The notes: a model not told the origin generated them from the sequence alone. Counted from the first letter of the stretch, positions 38,001 through 50,375 are shown. The stretch is DNA of 64,000 nucleotides from Paucilactobacillus vaccinostercus DSM 20634 (GCF_001436295.1 NZ_AYYY01000025.1:62001-126000), one strand, 5' to 3'. A program made the numbers and translations.

Positions 38001-38813
38001 ATGAGATCAAAAAAATGGTTACTTACACTGTCTCTCAGTTTATTACTCGTCTTAACACTCGCGGGCTGTGGTCAACAGAGGGATACTAGTGTCAAGAAAA
38101 TTCAGGACAAGAAGGTGTTAGTTGTCGGTACCGAAGCCGATTTTGCCCCCTTCGAGTTTCCAGTCATCAAAAATGGGCAAAAACAAATTACTGGTTACGA
38201 TATCTATATTGCGCGCCGCATTGCTAAGAAGCTCGGTGTTAAGCTGGAAGTTCAAAATACAACTTTTTCCTCACTAATTACTGATCTCAATCAAAACAAA
38301 GTTGATATCGTAATGGCTGGAATGACAGATACGCCGGCCCGCGAAAAATCCGTTGCTTTTTCAATGGGATACTATAAGGTCAAAAATGTGTTACTCGTCC
38401 AAAAAGGACAGGCCACCACATATGCTCATATCAGTGACTTAGCTGGTAAATCTGTGGGTGCCCAGCAAGCATCCCTACAGGAATCAATTGCAAAGAATCA
38501 TTTAACCAAATCTAATCTCGTTACTGAAAGTAACGTCAATAGTCTCGCCTCCGAACTGCAAAATGGGAAGCTCAGTGGTGTCATCCTGGATAGCGTCGTT
38601 GCTGATAACTTTATCAAACAACATCCTGATAAGTATGAAGTCGCATCTATTGCACTACCAACGCCAAAATCACAGCGCAACATCAGTATCGCAACTCGTA
38701 AAGGTGATAAAAAACTGTTGAAGCAGGTCAATCTTGTTATCAAACAGATGAAACAAACTGGTGAACTGGACAAACTTTATCAACAAGCGCAAGACGAAGA
38801 ATTCTCAAAATAG
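38001..38813 (+). CDS. amino-acid-type ABC transporter substrate-binding lipoprotein
   Basis: A protein of 270 residues with a signal and lipobox LAGC, so membrane-anchored outside the cell. It belongs to the SBP_bac_3 family of polar amino-acid binding proteins: VGTEADFAPFEF, GYDIYIARRIAKKLG and DIVMAGMTDTPAREKSVAFS are diagnostic. ATG at 38001, eight bases after AGGAG, is preferred over TTG at 37995. No permease or ATPase gene is next to it, so it must share a transporter encoded elsewhere. The ligand cannot be told. Confidence 0.9.
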   Translation: MRSKKWLLTLSLSLLLVLTLAGCGQQRDTSVKKIQDKKVLVVGTEADFAPFEFPVIKNGQKQITGYDIYIARRIAKKLGVKLEVQNTTFSSLITDLNQNKVDIVMAGMTDTPAREKSVAFSMGYYKVKNVLLVQKGQATTYAHISDLAGKSVGAQQASLQESIAKNHLTKSNLVTESNVNSLASELQNGKLSGVILDSVVADNFIKQHPDKYEVASIALPTPKSQRNISIATRKGDKKLLKQVNLVIKQMKQTGELDKLYQQAQDEEFSK

Positions 38814-38828
38814 ACTTGTTAAAAAGAT

Positions 38829-38874
38829 AAGCGCGTATCACATGGCTTTTCGCCGCGTGGTACGCGCTTTTGTT
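38829..38874 (+). terminator. terminator of the binding-protein gene
   Basis: AAGCGCGTATCAC pairs with GTGGTACGCGCTT through a TGGC/GCCG-type inner stem, followed by TTTTG. Confidence 0.8.
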
Positions 38875-38883
38875 GTTCAAAAC

Positions 38884-38926
38884 TAAAAAAAGCACCATAC
38901 CAAGACTAAGTCTTGATACGGTGCTT
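38884..38926 (-). terminator. terminator of the str operon (after fusA)
   Basis: On the minus strand AAGCACCGTATCAAGACT pairs with AGTCTTGGTATGGTGCTT over 18 positions with G-U pairs, followed by seven T. It starts 14 bases after fusA. Confidence 0.92.
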
Positions 38927-38939
38927 CGTTAGCAGCTAA

Positions 38940-41039
38940 CTATTCTTTGATATTTGAACCGCCATTTTTCTTGATAATTTCTTCTTGGATTGACTTTGGT
39001 ACCTTTTCGTAGTGATCGAAAGTCATAGTAAATGTACCACGGCCTTGTGATGCAGAACGAAGAGTCGTTGCATATCCAAACATTTCTGACAGTGGCACGA
39101 ATGAGTGAACCATTTGTGCGTTTCCACGGTCTTCCATACCTTCGATACGACCACGACGTGCGGTAACTTGTCCCATGATATCACCCATGTATTCTTCTGG
39201 GATCACGATATCAACCTTCATGATTGGTTCAAGGATTACTGGGCCAGCAGTCTTGGCAGCATTACGAAGTGCTAATGAAGCGGCAACCTTAAAGGCAGCT
39301 TCACTAGAATCGACTTCGTGATAACTACCATCATATAACTTAGCTTTGATGTCAACCAATGGATAACCGGCAAGAACACCGTTTTCCAATGATTCTTTCA
39401 AGCCTTGTTCAACTGAAGGAATGTATTCACGAGGAACAACCCCACCGACAATGGCATCTTCGAATTCAAATCCTTTACCTTCTTCGTTAGGTTCGAATTC
39501 AATCCAAACATCACCATATTGACCTTTACCACCAGATTGACGAACAAACTTACCTTGTGCGCTAGTCTTTTGTGTGAAGGCTTCACGGTATGAAACTTGA
39601 GGATTACCAACGGTTGCTTCAACGTTGAATTCACGCTTCATACGATCGATGATGATGTCCAAGTGCAATTCACCCATTCCGGCAATCAATGTTTCACCAG
39701 TTTCAGGGTTTGTTTCAGCCTTGAATGTTGGATCTTCTTCAGCAAGCTTTTGTAAAGCAACATCCATCTTATCTTGGTCAGCCTTTGATTTTGGTTCAAC
39801 GGCAACCTGGATAACTGGGTCTGGGAATTCCATTGATTCGAGTTGAAGTGGACGATCTGGATCAGTTAGTGAATCACCAGTAGTCGTGTTCTTCAAACCA
39901 ATCGCAGCAGCGATATCACCTGAGAATACTTCTGGGATTTCTTGACGGTGATTTGAATGCATTTGGAGCAAACGACCAACACGTTCACGCTTACCCTTAG
40001 TCGTGTTCATAACGTATGAACCTGATTCCAAAGTACCAGTGTACACACGGATGAATGTCAACCGACCAACGAATGGGTCAGTAGCGATCTTAAAGGCCAA
40101 GGCAGCAAATGGTTCGTCGTCGTCAGCAATCAATTCGATCTCTTCACCAGTATCTGGATCAGTAGCGTTGTATGGCTTAACGTCCAGTGGTGATGGCAAG
40201 TAATCGATAACGGCATCCAACATCATTTGAACACCCTTGTTCTTGAATGCTGATCCAGCCAGAACTGGGAACAATTCAAGATTCAAAGTACCACGACGAA
40301 TGGCAGCTTTGATTTCTGAAACGGCGATTTCTTCTCCGCCCAGGTATTTTTCCATGATGTCATCATCAAAGTCAGCAAGCTGTTCGATCATTGCGTCACG
40401 ACGCTTCTGTGCTTCTTCCTTGTATTCGTCAGGAATATCAACAGTATCCCATTCTGAACCAAGTTCGTCTTCATCATAGATGTCGGCTTTCATTTCAACC
40501 AAGTCAATGATACCTTCGAAATCATCTTCGGCACCAATTGGCATTTGGATTGGCAAAGCGTTAGCTTGCAGACGGTCTTTGATTGTTGATACTGAGAAGT
40601 CAAAGTCAGCACCCATCTTGTCCATCTTGTTAGCAAACACGATCCGTGGAACGCTATAGTCGGATGCTTGACGCCAAACTGTTTCAGTTTGTGGTTCAAC
40701 ACCGGCTTGGGCATCTAAGACCGCTACGGCACCATCTAACACACGAAGTGAACGTTCAACTTCAACAGTGAAGTCCACGTGTCCTGGGGTATCAATGATG
40801 TTGATTCGGTGATCCTTCCATGCAGCGGTAGTTGCGGCTGAAGTGATCGTGATCCCACGTTCTTGTTCTTGTTCCATCCAGTCCATTTGTGAAGCACCAT
40901 CATGGGTTTCACCAATTTTGTGAATCTTACCAGTATAATACAAGATACGCTCAGTTGTAGTTGTCTTACCGGCATCGATATGGGCCATAATTCCGATGTT
41001 ACGAGTTTTTTCAAGTGAGTATTCTCGTTTATTAGCCAT
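38940..41039 (-). CDS. fusA: elongation factor G
   Basis: EF-G translocates tRNA and mRNA with GTP hydrolysis. The 699 residues contain G1 [10 protein letters not shown]3 DTPGHVDF and G4 NKMDKMGAD, followed by domains II-V. Third gene of the str operon, separated from rpsG by 141 bases holding two hairpins, more than is usual within this operon. No tuf gene follows. Confidence 0.98.
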   Translation of the reverse strand: MANKREYSLEKTRNIGIMAHIDAGKTTTTERILYYTGKIHKIGETHDGASQMDWMEQEQERGITITSAATTAAWKDHRINIIDTPGHVDFTVEVERSLRVLDGAVAVLDAQAGVEPQTETVWRQASDYSVPRIVFANKMDKMGADFDFSVSTIKDRLQANALPIQMPIGAEDDFEGIIDLVEMKADIYDEDELGSEWDTVDIPDEYKEEAQKRRDAMIEQLADFDDDIMEKYLGGEEIAVSEIKAAIRRGTLNLELFPVLAGSAFKNKGVQMMLDAVIDYLPSPLDVKPYNATDPDTGEEIELIADDDEPFAALAFKIATDPFVGRLTFIRVYTGTLESGSYVMNTTKGKRERVGRLLQMHSNHRQEIPEVFSGDIAAAIGLKNTTTGDSLTDPDRPLQLESMEFPDPVIQVAVEPKSKADQDKMDVALQKLAEEDPTFKAETNPETGETLIAGMGELHLDIIIDRMKREFNVEATVGNPQVSYREAFTQKTSAQGKFVRQSGGKGQYGDVWIEFEPNEEGKGFEFEDAIVGGVVPREYIPSVEQGLKESLENGVLAGYPLVDIKAKLYDGSYHEVDSSEAAFKVAASLALRNAAKTAGPVILEPIMKVDIVIPEEYMGDIMGQVTARRGRIEGMEDRGNAQMVHSFVPLSEMFGYATTLRSASQGRGTFTMTFDHYEKVPKSIQEEIIKKNGGSNIKE

Positions 41040-41090
41040 CTTAAAAGTGTTTCTCCTTCCGAGTTGTAAAACTTTCCTTAATTCCGAAAA

Positions 41091-41148
41091 AGTGGCTCCT
41101 ATATGAAATTAAGATGTCATATAACAGCCACTAACCATTTGATGGTTA
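41091..41148 (-). promoter_or_regulatory. hairpins with U tract between rpsG and fusA
   Basis: Read as the transcript, TAACCAT/ATGGTTA (41132-41148) is followed by a two-part stem: AGTGGCT with AGCCACT, and TATATGA with TCATATA inside it (41091-41132). TTTTTC follows directly. This has the form of an intrinsic terminator or attenuator inside the operon and could lower fusA relative to rpsL-rpsG, or be an S7 site. Confidence 0.6.
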
Positions 41149-41180
41149 TTATTTCAGGCAAATCATGCAAAAAGCTCAGA

Positions 41181-41651
41181 TTACCAACGGTAATGTGCGA
41201 AGGCACGGTTGGCTTCAGCCATTCTGTGTGTATCTTCACGCTTCTTAACAGATGCACCAGTATTGTTAGCAGCATCCATGATTTCGCGAGCAAGACGTTC
41301 AGTCATTGTATGTTCCCCACGTGAACGTGAGAATTGAGTGATCCAACGAAGACCAAGTGTCGTACGACGATCTGGACGAACTTCGATCGGAACTTGATAG
41401 TTTGATCCACCAACACGGCGAGCCTTAACTTCAAGTACTGGCATAACGTTTTCCATAGCTTGTTGGAATACTTCAACAGGATCGTTACCAGTTTCTTCCT
41501 TGATAAGGTCAAATGATGCATATAAAATCTTTGAAGCAGTTCCACGCTTACCATCAATCATCAAGTGGTTGATCAAGCTTGTAACTAACTTTGAATTGTA
41601 CATTGGATCTGGCAAAACTTCTGGTTTTTGTACATGTCCTTTACGTGGCAT
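41181..41651 (-). CDS. rpsG: 30S ribosomal protein S7
   Basis: S7 of 156 residues: [20 protein letters not shown] start and [11 protein letters not shown] end. Primary 16S-binding protein of the head and, in some bacteria, translational regulator of the str operon. Follows rpsL by 17 bases. Confidence 0.98.
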   Translation of the reverse strand: MPRKGHVQKPEVLPDPMYNSKLVTSLINHLMIDGKRGTASKILYASFDLIKEETGNDPVEVFQQAMENVMPVLEVKARRVGGSNYQVPIEVRPDRRTTLGLRWITQFSRSRGEHTMTERLAREIMDAANNTGASVKKREDTHRMAEANRAFAHYRW

Positions 41652-41668
41652 TTAAGTTACTCCTCTCT

Positions 41669-42082
41669 TTAAGCTTTTGGCTTTTTAGTACCGTACTTAG
41701 AACGGCTTTGACGACGATCTTCAACACCGGCAGTATCGAGAGTACCACGGATGATATGATAACGAACCCCAGGTAAATCCTTAACACGGCCCCCACGGAT
41801 CAAAACAACACTATGTTCTTGTAAGTTGTGACCGATACCTGGAATATAGGCAGTAACTTCGATCAAGTTTGACAAACGAACACGCGCATACTTCCGCAAA
41901 GCAGAGTTAGGCTTCTTTGGTGTCATAGTTCCGACACGGGTTGCAACGCCTCGTTTTTGAGGTGCTGGGTTAGTAGTTGCTGATTTTTTGTAACTGTTGT
42001 AACCAAAGTTCAAGGCTGGTGACTTTGACTTTGATGTCAAGGACTTACGTCCCTTACGTACCAATTGGTTAATTGTTGGCAT
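41669..42082 (-). CDS. rpsL: 30S ribosomal protein S12
   Basis: S12 of 137 residues beginning [14 protein letters not shown]. The frame extends upstream to 42115, but ATG 42082 with AGGGGAAA in front is the right start. The lysines in TPKKPNSA and GRVKDLPG, where streptomycin-resistance changes arise, are wild type. Confidence 0.98.
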   Translation of the reverse strand: MPTINQLVRKGRKSLTSKSKSPALNFGYNSYKKSATTNPAPQKRGVATRVGTMTPKKPNSALRKYARVRLSNLIEVTAYIPGIGHNLQEHSVVLIRGGRVKDLPGVRYHIIRGTLDTAGVEDRRQSRSKYGTKKPKA

Positions 42083-42240
42083 GAAATTGTTTCCCCTTCC
42101 TGTTTTTAAGTCCACACATCCAGGTGGTTCTTTTTATGATATAAAAAAATCACACAAAGATCGTGTTTACATTCGTGCTACCGTCGACGACAGCAAAAAT
42201 CTGCCGTGCGACAGAATAACTGCGTTGTGAAAAGCACCTT
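42083..42240 (-). promoter_or_regulatory. str operon leader
   Basis: A 5' UTR of about 155 bases precedes rpsL. It ends with ACAC/GTGT around GATCTTT (42151-42166) followed by a run of seven T (42143-42149), a weak terminator-like shape about 60 bases before the start codon. Function inferred only. Confidence 0.35.
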
Positions 42241-42244
42241 TAAT

Positions 42245-42273
42245 AGAATATCACGCACGCAATTAAGTGTCAA
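42245..42273 (-). promoter_or_regulatory. promoter of the rpsL-rpsG-fusA operon
   Basis: On the minus strand a consensus TTGACA (42268-42273), a 17-base spacer and TATTCT (42245-42250). Confidence 0.8.
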
Positions 42274-42343
42274 CGATTGATCCCAGATAAAATCAATGTT
42301 TTCCAACTGTTCCCGCGTATTTTCATTACAGGAGGAGATCATA

Positions 42344-43027
42344 ATGACTTACTTTTACTTTATCATCGGGACCATTTTGGCATCTTTTGCCACACTCTGT
42401 GCGGTTCGCATTCCACAACATCGTTCCATTACGGTGCCTAGATCCCACTGCGATAATTGCCAACACCAGTTAGCATGGTGGCAACTGATCCCCATCATTG
42501 GTTTTGTATCTCAACGCGGCCGTTGCCATTATTGTCATGCACGAATTAATCCAATCTCAACACTCAATGAATGCCTCTGTGGCTGGTGGTTCCTGCAGTG
42601 TGCTGCCTTCCCTGCTGGGCCCATGCTCGGTTATGATTGTATTTTTTTGACACTTATCTTGCTGAGTACGCTTGATGCCTACTACACTTTTGTTTATCCA
42701 CTTTGTTTTTTAGGATTGCTCCCACTATTCTGGCTGCTTCCTCACCCAGCTTATATGACGCTCAGTTACTGGTTAGGGCTGATTATTCTTACTAGTATTC
42801 TCCTCATGTTATTTACTCGCCAACAATTGGGACTGGCAGACGTCGAGATCATGATCATTTTGCTTATGATCTTTGACCTGTATACTGTCAGTGTCATTTT
42901 ATTCATCAGCAGTAGTCTCGCGTTAAGTTATGCACTGATCACCCATCAAAAGGAGCGGTTTGCCTTCCTCCCATTTCTCTGCTTTGCCCTGGTAGCGGTT
43001 CTTACTGTTCATCTTCACTTCGTTTAA
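42344..43027 (+). CDS. comC: A24 prepilin peptidase (ComC-like)
   Basis: A membrane aspartyl protease that cleaves and methylates type IV pilin-like prepilins, here probably the competence pseudopilins. ATG at 42344 with GGAGGA in front gives 227 residues. The cytoplasmic zinc motif is present as CDNC and CHYC, followed by the membrane part with candidate catalytic aspartates in STLDAYY and GLADVE. It stands alone between the str and rpoBC operons on the opposite strand; the com/pilin genes it would serve are not in the window. Confidence 0.9.
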   Translation: MTYFYFIIGTILASFATLCAVRIPQHRSITVPRSHCDNCQHQLAWWQLIPIIGFVSQRGRCHYCHARINPISTLNECLCGWWFLQCAAFPAGPMLGYDCIFLTLILLSTLDAYYTFVYPLCFLGLLPLFWLLPHPAYMTLSYWLGLIILTSILLMLFTRQQLGLADVEIMIILLMIFDLYTVSVILFISSSLALSYALITHQKERFAFLPFLCFALVAVLTVHLHFV

Positions 43028-43040
43028 TCTAACAACATAA

Positions 43041-43078
43041 AAAAGCGTCAAAGCTGTAATCGCAGCTTTGACGCTTTT
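43041..43078. terminator. bidirectional terminator between comC and rpoC
   Basis: AAAAGCGTCAAAGCTG (43041-43056) and CAGCTTTGACGCTTTT (43063-43078) form a perfect 16-base stem with A/T runs on both sides, between convergent genes. Confidence 0.92.
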
Positions 43079-43093
43079 AGGATTTTCACAAGA

Positions 43094-46000
43094 CTAATCT
43101 TGTTCTTGTTCCTTCATTTGTTGTTCAATATCGCTGATTGAGTAGACACCACTGGAGCTAGCAACGCTAACTTCCTTGGGCTTAATGTTCCGGTATTGAC
43201 CCATACCAGTACCGGCAGGAATAATCTTACCGATAATAACATTTTCCTTCAAACCAACAAGTGGGTCATTCTTGCCACGAATAGCGGCATCGGTCAAGAC
43301 ACGAGTTGTTTCCTGGAATGATGCGGCTGACAAGAAACTATTGGTTTCAAGTGCGGCCTTCGTAATCCCAAGGATCACTGGACGTGCAGTTGCTGGAATA
43401 CCACCAGCAACAAGCGTCTTGTAGTTTTCATCACGGAAATCAGTAATATCCATCAATGCACCTGGCAAGATGTCAGTATCACCTGGATCCATGACACGAA
43501 CCTTCCGGAGCATTTGACGAATCATGATTTCAACGTGCTTATCAAGGATTTCAACCCCTTGCATACGGTAAACTTTTTGAACTTCACCGAGCAAGTAAGT
43601 TTCAGTTGATAAGACATCGCGAACTTGAATCAATTCCTTAGGATCAATTGATCCTTCGTTCAGCGCAGCGCCACGGTGAATAAAGTCACCTTCGGCCACC
43701 TTCAAACGAGCAGTGATCGGCAAAGTATATGTCCGAGTATCGGTTTCACCCTTAATCGTAATATCCTTCGTCCGTTCTGCTGGATTTTCTTCAACAGATT
43801 CTACGACACCAGTAACTTCAGTAATCTCAGCTTTACCTTTAGGGTTCCGAGATTCCACGATTTCTTGAATACGAGGAAGCCCTTGGGTAATATCTTCGTT
43901 TCCGGCAACACCACCGGTATGGAAGTTACGCATCGTTAATTGCGTACCTGGTTCACCGATTGATTGAGCGGCAACCGTTCCGACAGCTTCACCAGCTTCA
44001 ACACGATCACCAGTGGCAGCGTTACGTCCATAACAACGTTCGCAGACACCATGCTTAGTGTTGCAAGTAAAGGCTGAACGAATCGTAACCTTCGTAATGC
44101 CAGCATCAACAATACGATCTGCAATATCTTCGTCGATCATTTCGTTCTTGCCGATGATCTTTTCACCAGTCTCTGGATCGTAAACTGACTTCATCGTGTA
44201 ACGGCCGATCATCCGGTCGTACAACGGTTCGATCATTTCATTACCATCAGTAATGGCAGTAATGTCCAAACCACGATCAGTTCCACAGTCTTTTTCACGA
44301 ACAATCACATCTTGCGCAACGTCAACCAGACGACGAGTTAAGTAACCTGAGTTGGCAGTCTTCAAGGCCGTATCGGTCATCCCTTTACGAGCCCCATGGG
44401 TCGAAATAAACATTTCCAAAACGTTCAAACCTTCGCGGAAGTTTGAAAGAATTGGCAATTCCATGATTTTACCGTTAGGAGCGGCCATCAAACCACGCAT
44501 TCCGGCCAATTGCGTAAAGTTAGAGATGTTACCACGGGCACCAGAGTCAGACATCATGTTGATTGGGTTATGAATATCCATTCCTTCAATCAGCTTCTGT
44601 TGAACGGCATCCTTTGCATCGTTCCACACACCAATGACACGCTCGTATCGTTCGTCATCGGTAATCAGACCACGACGGAACTGCTTAGTAATCGTTGCAA
44701 CTTCTTTATGCGCATCCGCAATGATTGCTGGTTTTTCCTTCAAATCGGTGATATCAGCAATCCCCACGGTTAGCCCAGAAATAGTTGATTCGTAGTAACC
44801 TAAGTCCTTCATACGGTCCAATAACAATGATGTTGCGGTTACCTTGTAACGCTTGTAAACTTCGGCAATGATGTCAGCCAAGAAGCCCTTCTTGAATGGT
44901 GGTATCAAAGGCATATCTGCAAGACGCGCCTTCAAATCCTCACCAGGTGCAAGAATGTACTTGTCGTCAACACCAGTTGTTAAGTTAGCTTTAGTTGGTT
45001 CGTTGAGGTAATTAAAATCTTCAGGCAAAATGTCATTAAAGATTAACTTACCAACGGTCGTGATCAAAACCTTCCCCTGTTGAGCAGGAGTAAATGGTTT
45101 CTTAGATAGTGATGAGGTCAACACACCCACACGCGTGTGTAAATGAACATACTTGTTTTGGTAAGCTGTCCGTGCTTCGTCAATATCCTTGAAGATCATG
45201 CCTTCGCCTTCACGACCACTTTCTTCAATGGTCAGGTAGTAGTTCCCGATAACCATATCTTGTGATGGGGTAACCACTGGTTGACCATCACGAGGTGACA
45301 AGATGTGACCAGCAGCCAACATCAAGATCCGTGCTTCAGCTTGTGCTTCGTCTGATAACGGTACGTGAATGGCCATTTGGTCACCATCGAAATCGGCGTT
45401 ATAGGCTTCACATACTAGTGGATGCACACGCATGGCTTTACCAGAAACCAGCACGGGTTCAAACGCTTGGATTCCCAAACGGTGCAACGTAGGGGCCCGG
45501 TTAAGTAACACTGGATGTTCCTTAATAACGTCTTCCAATACGTCGTACACATCATCATCTTTACGATCAATCTTGCGCTTAGCGTTCTTAATGTTAGAAG
45601 CTAAGTCCCGCTTAACCAATTCCTTCATGATAAATGGCTTGAAAAGCTCCATTGCCATTGGTACTGGCAATCCCATTTGGTTCATCCGTAATGATGGCCC
45701 CACATCGATAACTGAACGGCCAGAGTAGTCAACACGCTTACCAAGTAAGTTTTGACGGAAACGTCCTTGCTTACCCTTTAACAAGTGAGACAGTGACTTC
45801 AATGGACGGTTACCAGGACCAGCAACCGGACGGCCACGACGGCCATTATCAATCAAAGCATCTACGGCTTCTTGTAACATCCGTTTTTCGTTTTGAACGA
45901 TGATTCCCGGTGCATTCAAATCTAACAATCGTTTCAAACGGTTGTTACGGTTGATTACCCGACGATACAAATCATTCAAATCTGAAGTGGCGAAACGGCC

Positions 46001-46738
46001 ACCTTCAAGTTGAACCATTGGACGCAGATCTGGTGGCATAACTGGCACAACGTCCATAACCATCCATTCTGGCTTGTTTCCTGACTTAAGGAAGGCTTCC
46101 AAGATGTCCAAACGACGTACCGCACGGGTCCGCTTTTGGCCAGAAGCATCCTTCAATTCTTCCTTCAATTCAGCAGCTTCCTTAGCTAAATCAACTTCGG
46201 CAAGCAATTTTTGAATTGCTTCTGCCCCCATTTCAGCCGTAAAGCGGCTACCAAATTCAAGTTTCTTATCACGGTATTCACGTTCTGACAAAAGTTGTTT
46301 CTTTTCAAGCGGTGTGTCACCCGCATCCAAAACAACGTAAGAAGCAAAGTAAATCACTTCTTCCAACGCCCGAGGGCTCATATCAAGAACCAAGCCCATC
46401 CGGCTTGGAATACCCTTAAAGTACCAGATGTGGGTAACTGGTGCGGCTAATTCGATGTGACCCATCCGTTCACGACGAACTTTAGAACGAGTTACTTCGA
46501 CACCACAACGATCACAAACAACACCCTTATAACGGATCCGCTTGTACTTACCACAAGCACATTCCCAATCTTTCGTTGGTCCAAAAATCCGTTCATCAAA
46601 CAAGCCGTCACGTTCTGGCTTAAGCGTCCGGTAGTTGATCGTTTCCGGCTTCTTTACTTCACCGTATGACCAGCTGCGGATCTTATCTGGAGATGCCAGA
46701 CCGATTTGCATGCTTTCAAAATTATTGACATCAATCAA
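43094..46738 (-). CDS. rpoC: DNA-directed RNA polymerase subunit beta'
   Basis: The 1214-residue beta' subunit. The catalytic magnesium motif NADFDGDQM, the N-terminal zinc-binding CACG...CDRC, and the bridge/trigger region are present. The start is TTG (46738), seven bases after AAGGAGGA, reading [10 protein letters not shown]. It follows rpoB by 40 bases. Confidence 0.98.
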   Translation of the reverse strand: MIDVNNFESMQIGLASPDKIRSWSYGEVKKPETINYRTLKPERDGLFDERIFGPTKDWECACGKYKRIRYKGVVCDRCGVEVTRSKVRRERMGHIELAAPVTHIWYFKGIPSRMGLVLDMSPRALEEVIYFASYVVLDAGDTPLEKKQLLSEREYRDKKLEFGSRFTAEMGAEAIQKLLAEVDLAKEAAELKEELKDASGQKRTRAVRRLDILEAFLKSGNKPEWMVMDVVPVMPPDLRPMVQLEGGRFATSDLNDLYRRVINRNNRLKRLLDLNAPGIIVQNEKRMLQEAVDALIDNGRRGRPVAGPGNRPLKSLSHLLKGKQGRFRQNLLGKRVDYSGRSVIDVGPSLRMNQMGLPVPMAMELFKPFIMKELVKRDLASNIKNAKRKIDRKDDDVYDVLEDVIKEHPVLLNRAPTLHRLGIQAFEPVLVSGKAMRVHPLVCEAYNADFDGDQMAIHVPLSDEAQAEARILMLAAGHILSPRDGQPVVTPSQDMVIGNYYLTIEESGREGEGMIFKDIDEARTAYQNKYVHLHTRVGVLTSSLSKKPFTPAQQGKVLITTVGKLIFNDILPEDFNYLNEPTKANLTTGVDDKYILAPGEDLKARLADMPLIPPFKKGFLADIIAEVYKRYKVTATSLLLDRMKDLGYYESTISGLTVGIADITDLKEKPAIIADAHKEVATITKQFRRGLITDDERYERVIGVWNDAKDAVQQKLIEGMDIHNPINMMSDSGARGNISNFTQLAGMRGLMAAPNGKIMELPILSNFREGLNVLEMFISTHGARKGMTDTALKTANSGYLTRRLVDVAQDVIVREKDCGTDRGLDITAITDGNEMIEPLYDRMIGRYTMKSVYDPETGEKIIGKNEMIDEDIADRIVDAGITKVTIRSAFTCNTKHGVCERCYGRNAATGDRVEAGEAVGTVAAQSIGEPGTQLTMRNFHTGGVAGNEDITQGLPRIQEIVESRNPKGKAEITEVTGVVESVEENPAERTKDITIKGETDTRTYTLPITARLKVAEGDFIHRGAALNEGSIDPKELIQVRDVLSTETYLLGEVQKVYRMQGVEILDKHVEIMIRQMLRKVRVMDPGDTDILPGALMDITDFRDENYKTLVAGGIPATARPVILGITKAALETNSFLSAASFQETTRVLTDAAIRGKNDPLVGLKENVIIGKIIPAGTGMGQYRNIKPKEVSVASSSGVYSISDIEQQMKEQEQD

Positions 46739-46778
46739 AGGATGATCCTCCTTAACTTAGTGTTTCTCATCTAACGAA

Positions 46779-49700
46779 TTAATCTTGTTGAGGTTCTTCT
46801 TGTGGGGCTTCTTGTTGTTTTTGCTCAGCTTCTTGCTTTGCTTGTTGTTCCTGAGCGTACTTACTCAAGGCATCAACATTCACAACTTCGTCGCCATCGT
46901 CATCCATATCACGGAGTTCGATTTCTTGTTTCTGACCATCCAACACTTTCATGTCGAGACCAAGTGCTTGTAATTCTTTTACCAGCACGCGGAATGATTC
47001 AGGAACTCCTGGCTTTGGAATTGGTTCACCCTTCACAATTGCTTCGTAAGTCTTAACACGACCCACAACGTCATCTGACTTGTAAGTCAAGATTTCTTGC
47101 AATGTGTAAGCAGCACCGTAGGCTTCCAAAGCCCAAACTTCCATTTCACCAAACCGTTGGCCCCCAAATTGAGCTTTCCCACCAAGTGGTTGTTGGGTAA
47201 CTAATGAGTATGGTCCAATTGAACGGGCATGGATCTTATCGTCAACCATGTGGGCCAACTTCATGTAGTGCATCACCCCAACGGCAATTCGGTTATCAAA
47301 GGCTTCACCAGTCCGGCCGTCATATAAGACAGTCTTACCATCTGAAGGAAGACCAGCTTCACGCACTGTATCCCAAACGTCATCATCAGTTGCACCATCG
47401 AAGACAGGTGTTGCAACGTGAATACCAAGTTCACGAGCGGCCATCCCCAAATGCAATTCAATAACTTGTCCGATGTTCATCCGTGAAGGCACACCCATGG
47501 GGCTCAGCATGATATCGATTGGCGTACCATCTGGCATGTAAGGCATATCTTCTTCAGGGATAACAACGGAAACAGTCCCCTTGTTACCATGACGTCCGGC
47601 CATCTTATCACCAACTTGGAGCTTCCGCTTCTGAGCGATGAAGACACGAACCATCATGTTAACACCAGGTGATAATTCGTCGCCATTTTCACGCGTGAAA
47701 ATTTGGACGTTTTGGATAATTCCGCCACCACCATGAGGAACACGAAGTGATGTATCACGAACTTCACGTGATTTTTCACCAAAGATTGCATGCAAGAGTC
47801 GTTCTTCAGCTGACAATTCAGTAACTCCTTTAGGCGTTACCTTACCAACTAAGATGTCTCCATCTTCAACTTCGGCACCAACACGGATAATACCGTCTTC
47901 GTCCAAGTCTTTTAAGGCATCTTCACCAACGTTAGGAATTTCGCGAGTCATTTCTTCAGGTCCCAGTTTTGTATCACGCGCTTCTGATTCGTATGATTCA
48001 ATATGGATTGAAGTATAAACGTCATCACGAACTAACCGTTCGTTGATTCCGATGGCATCTTCGAAGTTATATCCTTGCCATGTCATGAAGGCAACTAATG
48101 GGTTTTGACCAAGTGCCAATTCTCCATTTTCCATTGCAGGACCGTCAGCCAAGACTTCGTTTGCATCAACATGATCGCCAAGTTTAACGATTGGGGTTTG
48201 GTTATAGTTCTTACCACCGTTTGACCGACGGAATTTCATTAATTTGTAAGTATCGATCGTTCCGTTGTCACGACGAACACGAACTTCACGTGCATCGACG
48301 TATTCAACAGTTCCGTCATGCTTACAGATCAAAGCAACACCAGAGTCATGGGCAGCCGTATATTCGATACCAGTACCAACTAATGGTGAGTGAGGCCGCA
48401 GCAAAGGAACGGCTTGACGCTGCATGTTGGCACCCATCAAGGCACGGTTAGAATCATCGTTTTCCAAGAAAGGAATACATGCAGTGGCGACAGCAACTAC
48501 TTGCTTAGGCGAAACATCCATGTAGTCAACGTTTTGAATGCTAGTTTCAATGTTTTCTGATTGTGACCGTGCCATAACTGATTCGTCAACGAATGAGCCA
48601 TCATCATTTAATGGTGAGTTAGCTTGTGCAATAACATAGTTATCTTCTTCGTCAGCAGTTAGGTAATCGATCTTATCAGTAACTTTATGTGTCTCCCATG
48701 AAACACGACGGTATGGTGTTTCGATGAAACCATACCGGTTAACCCGTGCATAGCTTGACAAACTGTTAATCAAACCAATGTTAGGACCTTCCGGCGTTTC
48801 AATTGGGCACATCCGACCATAGTGGGTATAGTGAACATCTCGAACTTCATATCCGGCACGATCACGAGTCAAACCACCAGGTCCAAGGGCTGATAAACGA
48901 CGTTTGTGGGTCAATTCACCCAGTGGGTTCGTTTGATCCATGAATTGTGATAGTTGTGATGACCCAAAGAATTCCTTAATTGAAGCAACAACCGGCCGGA
49001 TGTTGATCAACTGTTGTGGTGTCACCGTAGCACTATCTTGGATTGACATCCGTTCACGAACCACACGTTCCATCCGTGAAAGTCCAATTCGGAATTGGTT
49101 TTGTAATAATTCACCAACTGAACGAATCCGACGGTTACCCAAGTGATCGATATCATCCGTGTTACCAATTCCTTCTTGCAAGTTGAAGAAGTAGTTCATT
49201 GAGGCCAAGATATCAGCTGGTTGAATATGCTTCAACTTCAAGTCAATGTGACCGTTACCGATCATTGGTACTTCACGTTCTGGATCTACCTTTGAGTAAA
49301 CCATGATCTTTTGTAATTCAACGGGAGCTGTCACAACAGCCTCGTCAGATGGTGTATATGTGATCATCTTGAAGTCATCACGATCAAGGTAAGTTTCCAA
49401 GTCGCGCATAACTTCTTTAGTAATCAAGGTGCCCTTAGCTGCAACAACTTCCCCAGTTTCTGGATCAGCCAATGTTTCAGCCAACGTTTGGTTTAACAAA
49501 CGGGTCTTGAGGTTTAGCTTCTTGTTTGTCTTATAACGACCAACAGGGGCCATGTCATAACGCTTAGGATCAAAGAAACGCGCCGTCAATAAACTTCTTG
49601 ATGAGTCGGCCGTCTTTGGTTCGCCTGGACGAAGTCGTTCGTAAATGTCTTTCAATGATTCTTCGACACGTGAATCTTCATTGTTTTTATGAACATCCTT

Positions 49701-50366
49701 GTCCAAGGTTAATGATAGTGATTCGCTACCGCCAAACATATCGATGATTTCGTCGTCTGAACCAAATCCTAAGGCACGTACCAATTCAGTCAATGGAATC
49801 TTACGAGTCCGATCAATCCGAACATAGGCAATGTTTTTAGCATCCGTTTCATATTCCAACCATGCACCACGGTTTGGAATGAACGTTGCGCCGTAACTTG
49901 GGCGTCCATTCTTATCGAGTTCTTCATTAAAGTAGATTCCTGGTGAACGAACTAATTGTGAAACAATAACCCGTTCTGCCCCGTTAATGATAAACGTTCC
50001 TTGCTCAGTCATCAGTGGGAAGTCCCCAAAGAAGACGTCTTGAGACTTAATTTCGCCAGTTTCGTGGTTCGTCAAACGTAACGTAACATGCAAAGGTGCA
50101 GAATAATTGGCATCGTGTTCACGTGCCTCATCTACTGTATATTTCGGTTCTAATAACTGATAATCGACGAACTCCAATGATAGCTTTCCTTGAAAGTCAT
50201 CAATCGGCATAATGTCATCAAACATTTCCCGCAGACCTTCGTCCAAGAACCATTGATATGAGTTTGATTGGATTTCAATCAAGTTAGGCAAATCGAGAAC
50301 TTCTTTGATTCGCGAATAACTACGACGGGTACGGTGTTTACCGTATTTAACTAAATGTCCGGCCAA
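46779..50366 (-). CDS. rpoB: DNA-directed RNA polymerase subunit beta
   Basis: The beta subunit, 1195 residues from TTG at 50366 ([16 protein letters not shown], read with Met first). A GTG at 50375 would add three residues, but it overlaps the GAGAGGTG ribosome binding site. The rifampicin region [14 protein letters not shown]...[12 protein letters not shown] carries wild-type Asp, His and Ser at the common resistance positions. The C-terminus ends in a Gln/Glu-rich tail. Confidence 0.97.
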   Translation of the reverse strand: MAGHLVKYGKHRTRRSYSRIKEVLDLPNLIEIQSNSYQWFLDEGLREMFDDIMPIDDFQGKLSLEFVDYQLLEPKYTVDEAREHDANYSAPLHVTLRLTNHETGEIKSQDVFFGDFPLMTEQGTFIINGAERVIVSQLVRSPGIYFNEELDKNGRPSYGATFIPNRGAWLEYETDAKNIAYVRIDRTRKIPLTELVRALGFGSDDEIIDMFGGSESLSLTLDKDVHKNNEDSRVEESLKDIYERLRPGEPKTADSSRSLLTARFFDPKRYDMAPVGRYKTNKKLNLKTRLLNQTLAETLADPETGEVVAAKGTLITKEVMRDLETYLDRDDFKMITYTPSDEAVVTAPVELQKIMVYSKVDPEREVPMIGNGHIDLKLKHIQPADILASMNYFFNLQEGIGNTDDIDHLGNRRIRSVGELLQNQFRIGLSRMERVVRERMSIQDSATVTPQQLINIRPVVASIKEFFGSSQLSQFMDQTNPLGELTHKRRLSALGPGGLTRDRAGYEVRDVHYTHYGRMCPIETPEGPNIGLINSLSSYARVNRYGFIETPYRRVSWETHKVTDKIDYLTADEEDNYVIAQANSPLNDDGSFVDESVMARSQSENIETSIQNVDYMDVSPKQVVAVATACIPFLENDDSNRALMGANMQRQAVPLLRPHSPLVGTGIEYTAAHDSGVALICKHDGTVEYVDAREVRVRRDNGTIDTYKLMKFRRSNGGKNYNQTPIVKLGDHVDANEVLADGPAMENGELALGQNPLVAFMTWQGYNFEDAIGINERLVRDDVYTSIHIESYESEARDTKLGPEEMTREIPNVGEDALKDLDEDGIIRVGAEVEDGDILVGKVTPKGVTELSAEERLLHAIFGEKSREVRDTSLRVPHGGGGIIQNVQIFTRENGDELSPGVNMMVRVFIAQKRKLQVGDKMAGRHGNKGTVSVVIPEEDMPYMPDGTPIDIMLSPMGVPSRMNIGQVIELHLGMAARELGIHVATPVFDGATDDDVWDTVREAGLPSDGKTVLYDGRTGEAFDNRIAVGVMHYMKLAHMVDDKIHARSIGPYSLVTQQPLGGKAQFGGQRFGEMEVWALEAYGAAYTLQEILTYKSDDVVGRVKTYEAIVKGEPIPKPGVPESFRVLVKELQALGLDMKVLDGQKQEIELRDMDDDGDEVVNVDALSKYAQEQQAKQEAEQKQQEAPQEEPQQD

Positions 50367-50375
50367 GCTGTTCAC

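Noticed and set aside
41669-42082. Possible streptomycin-resistance changes in rpsL
   Set aside because: The lysines in TPKKPNSA and GRVKDLPG are unchanged.
49000-49200. Possible rifampicin-resistance changes in rpoB
   Set aside because: The [10 protein letters not shown] and [12 protein letters not shown] segments carry wild-type residues at the common positions.
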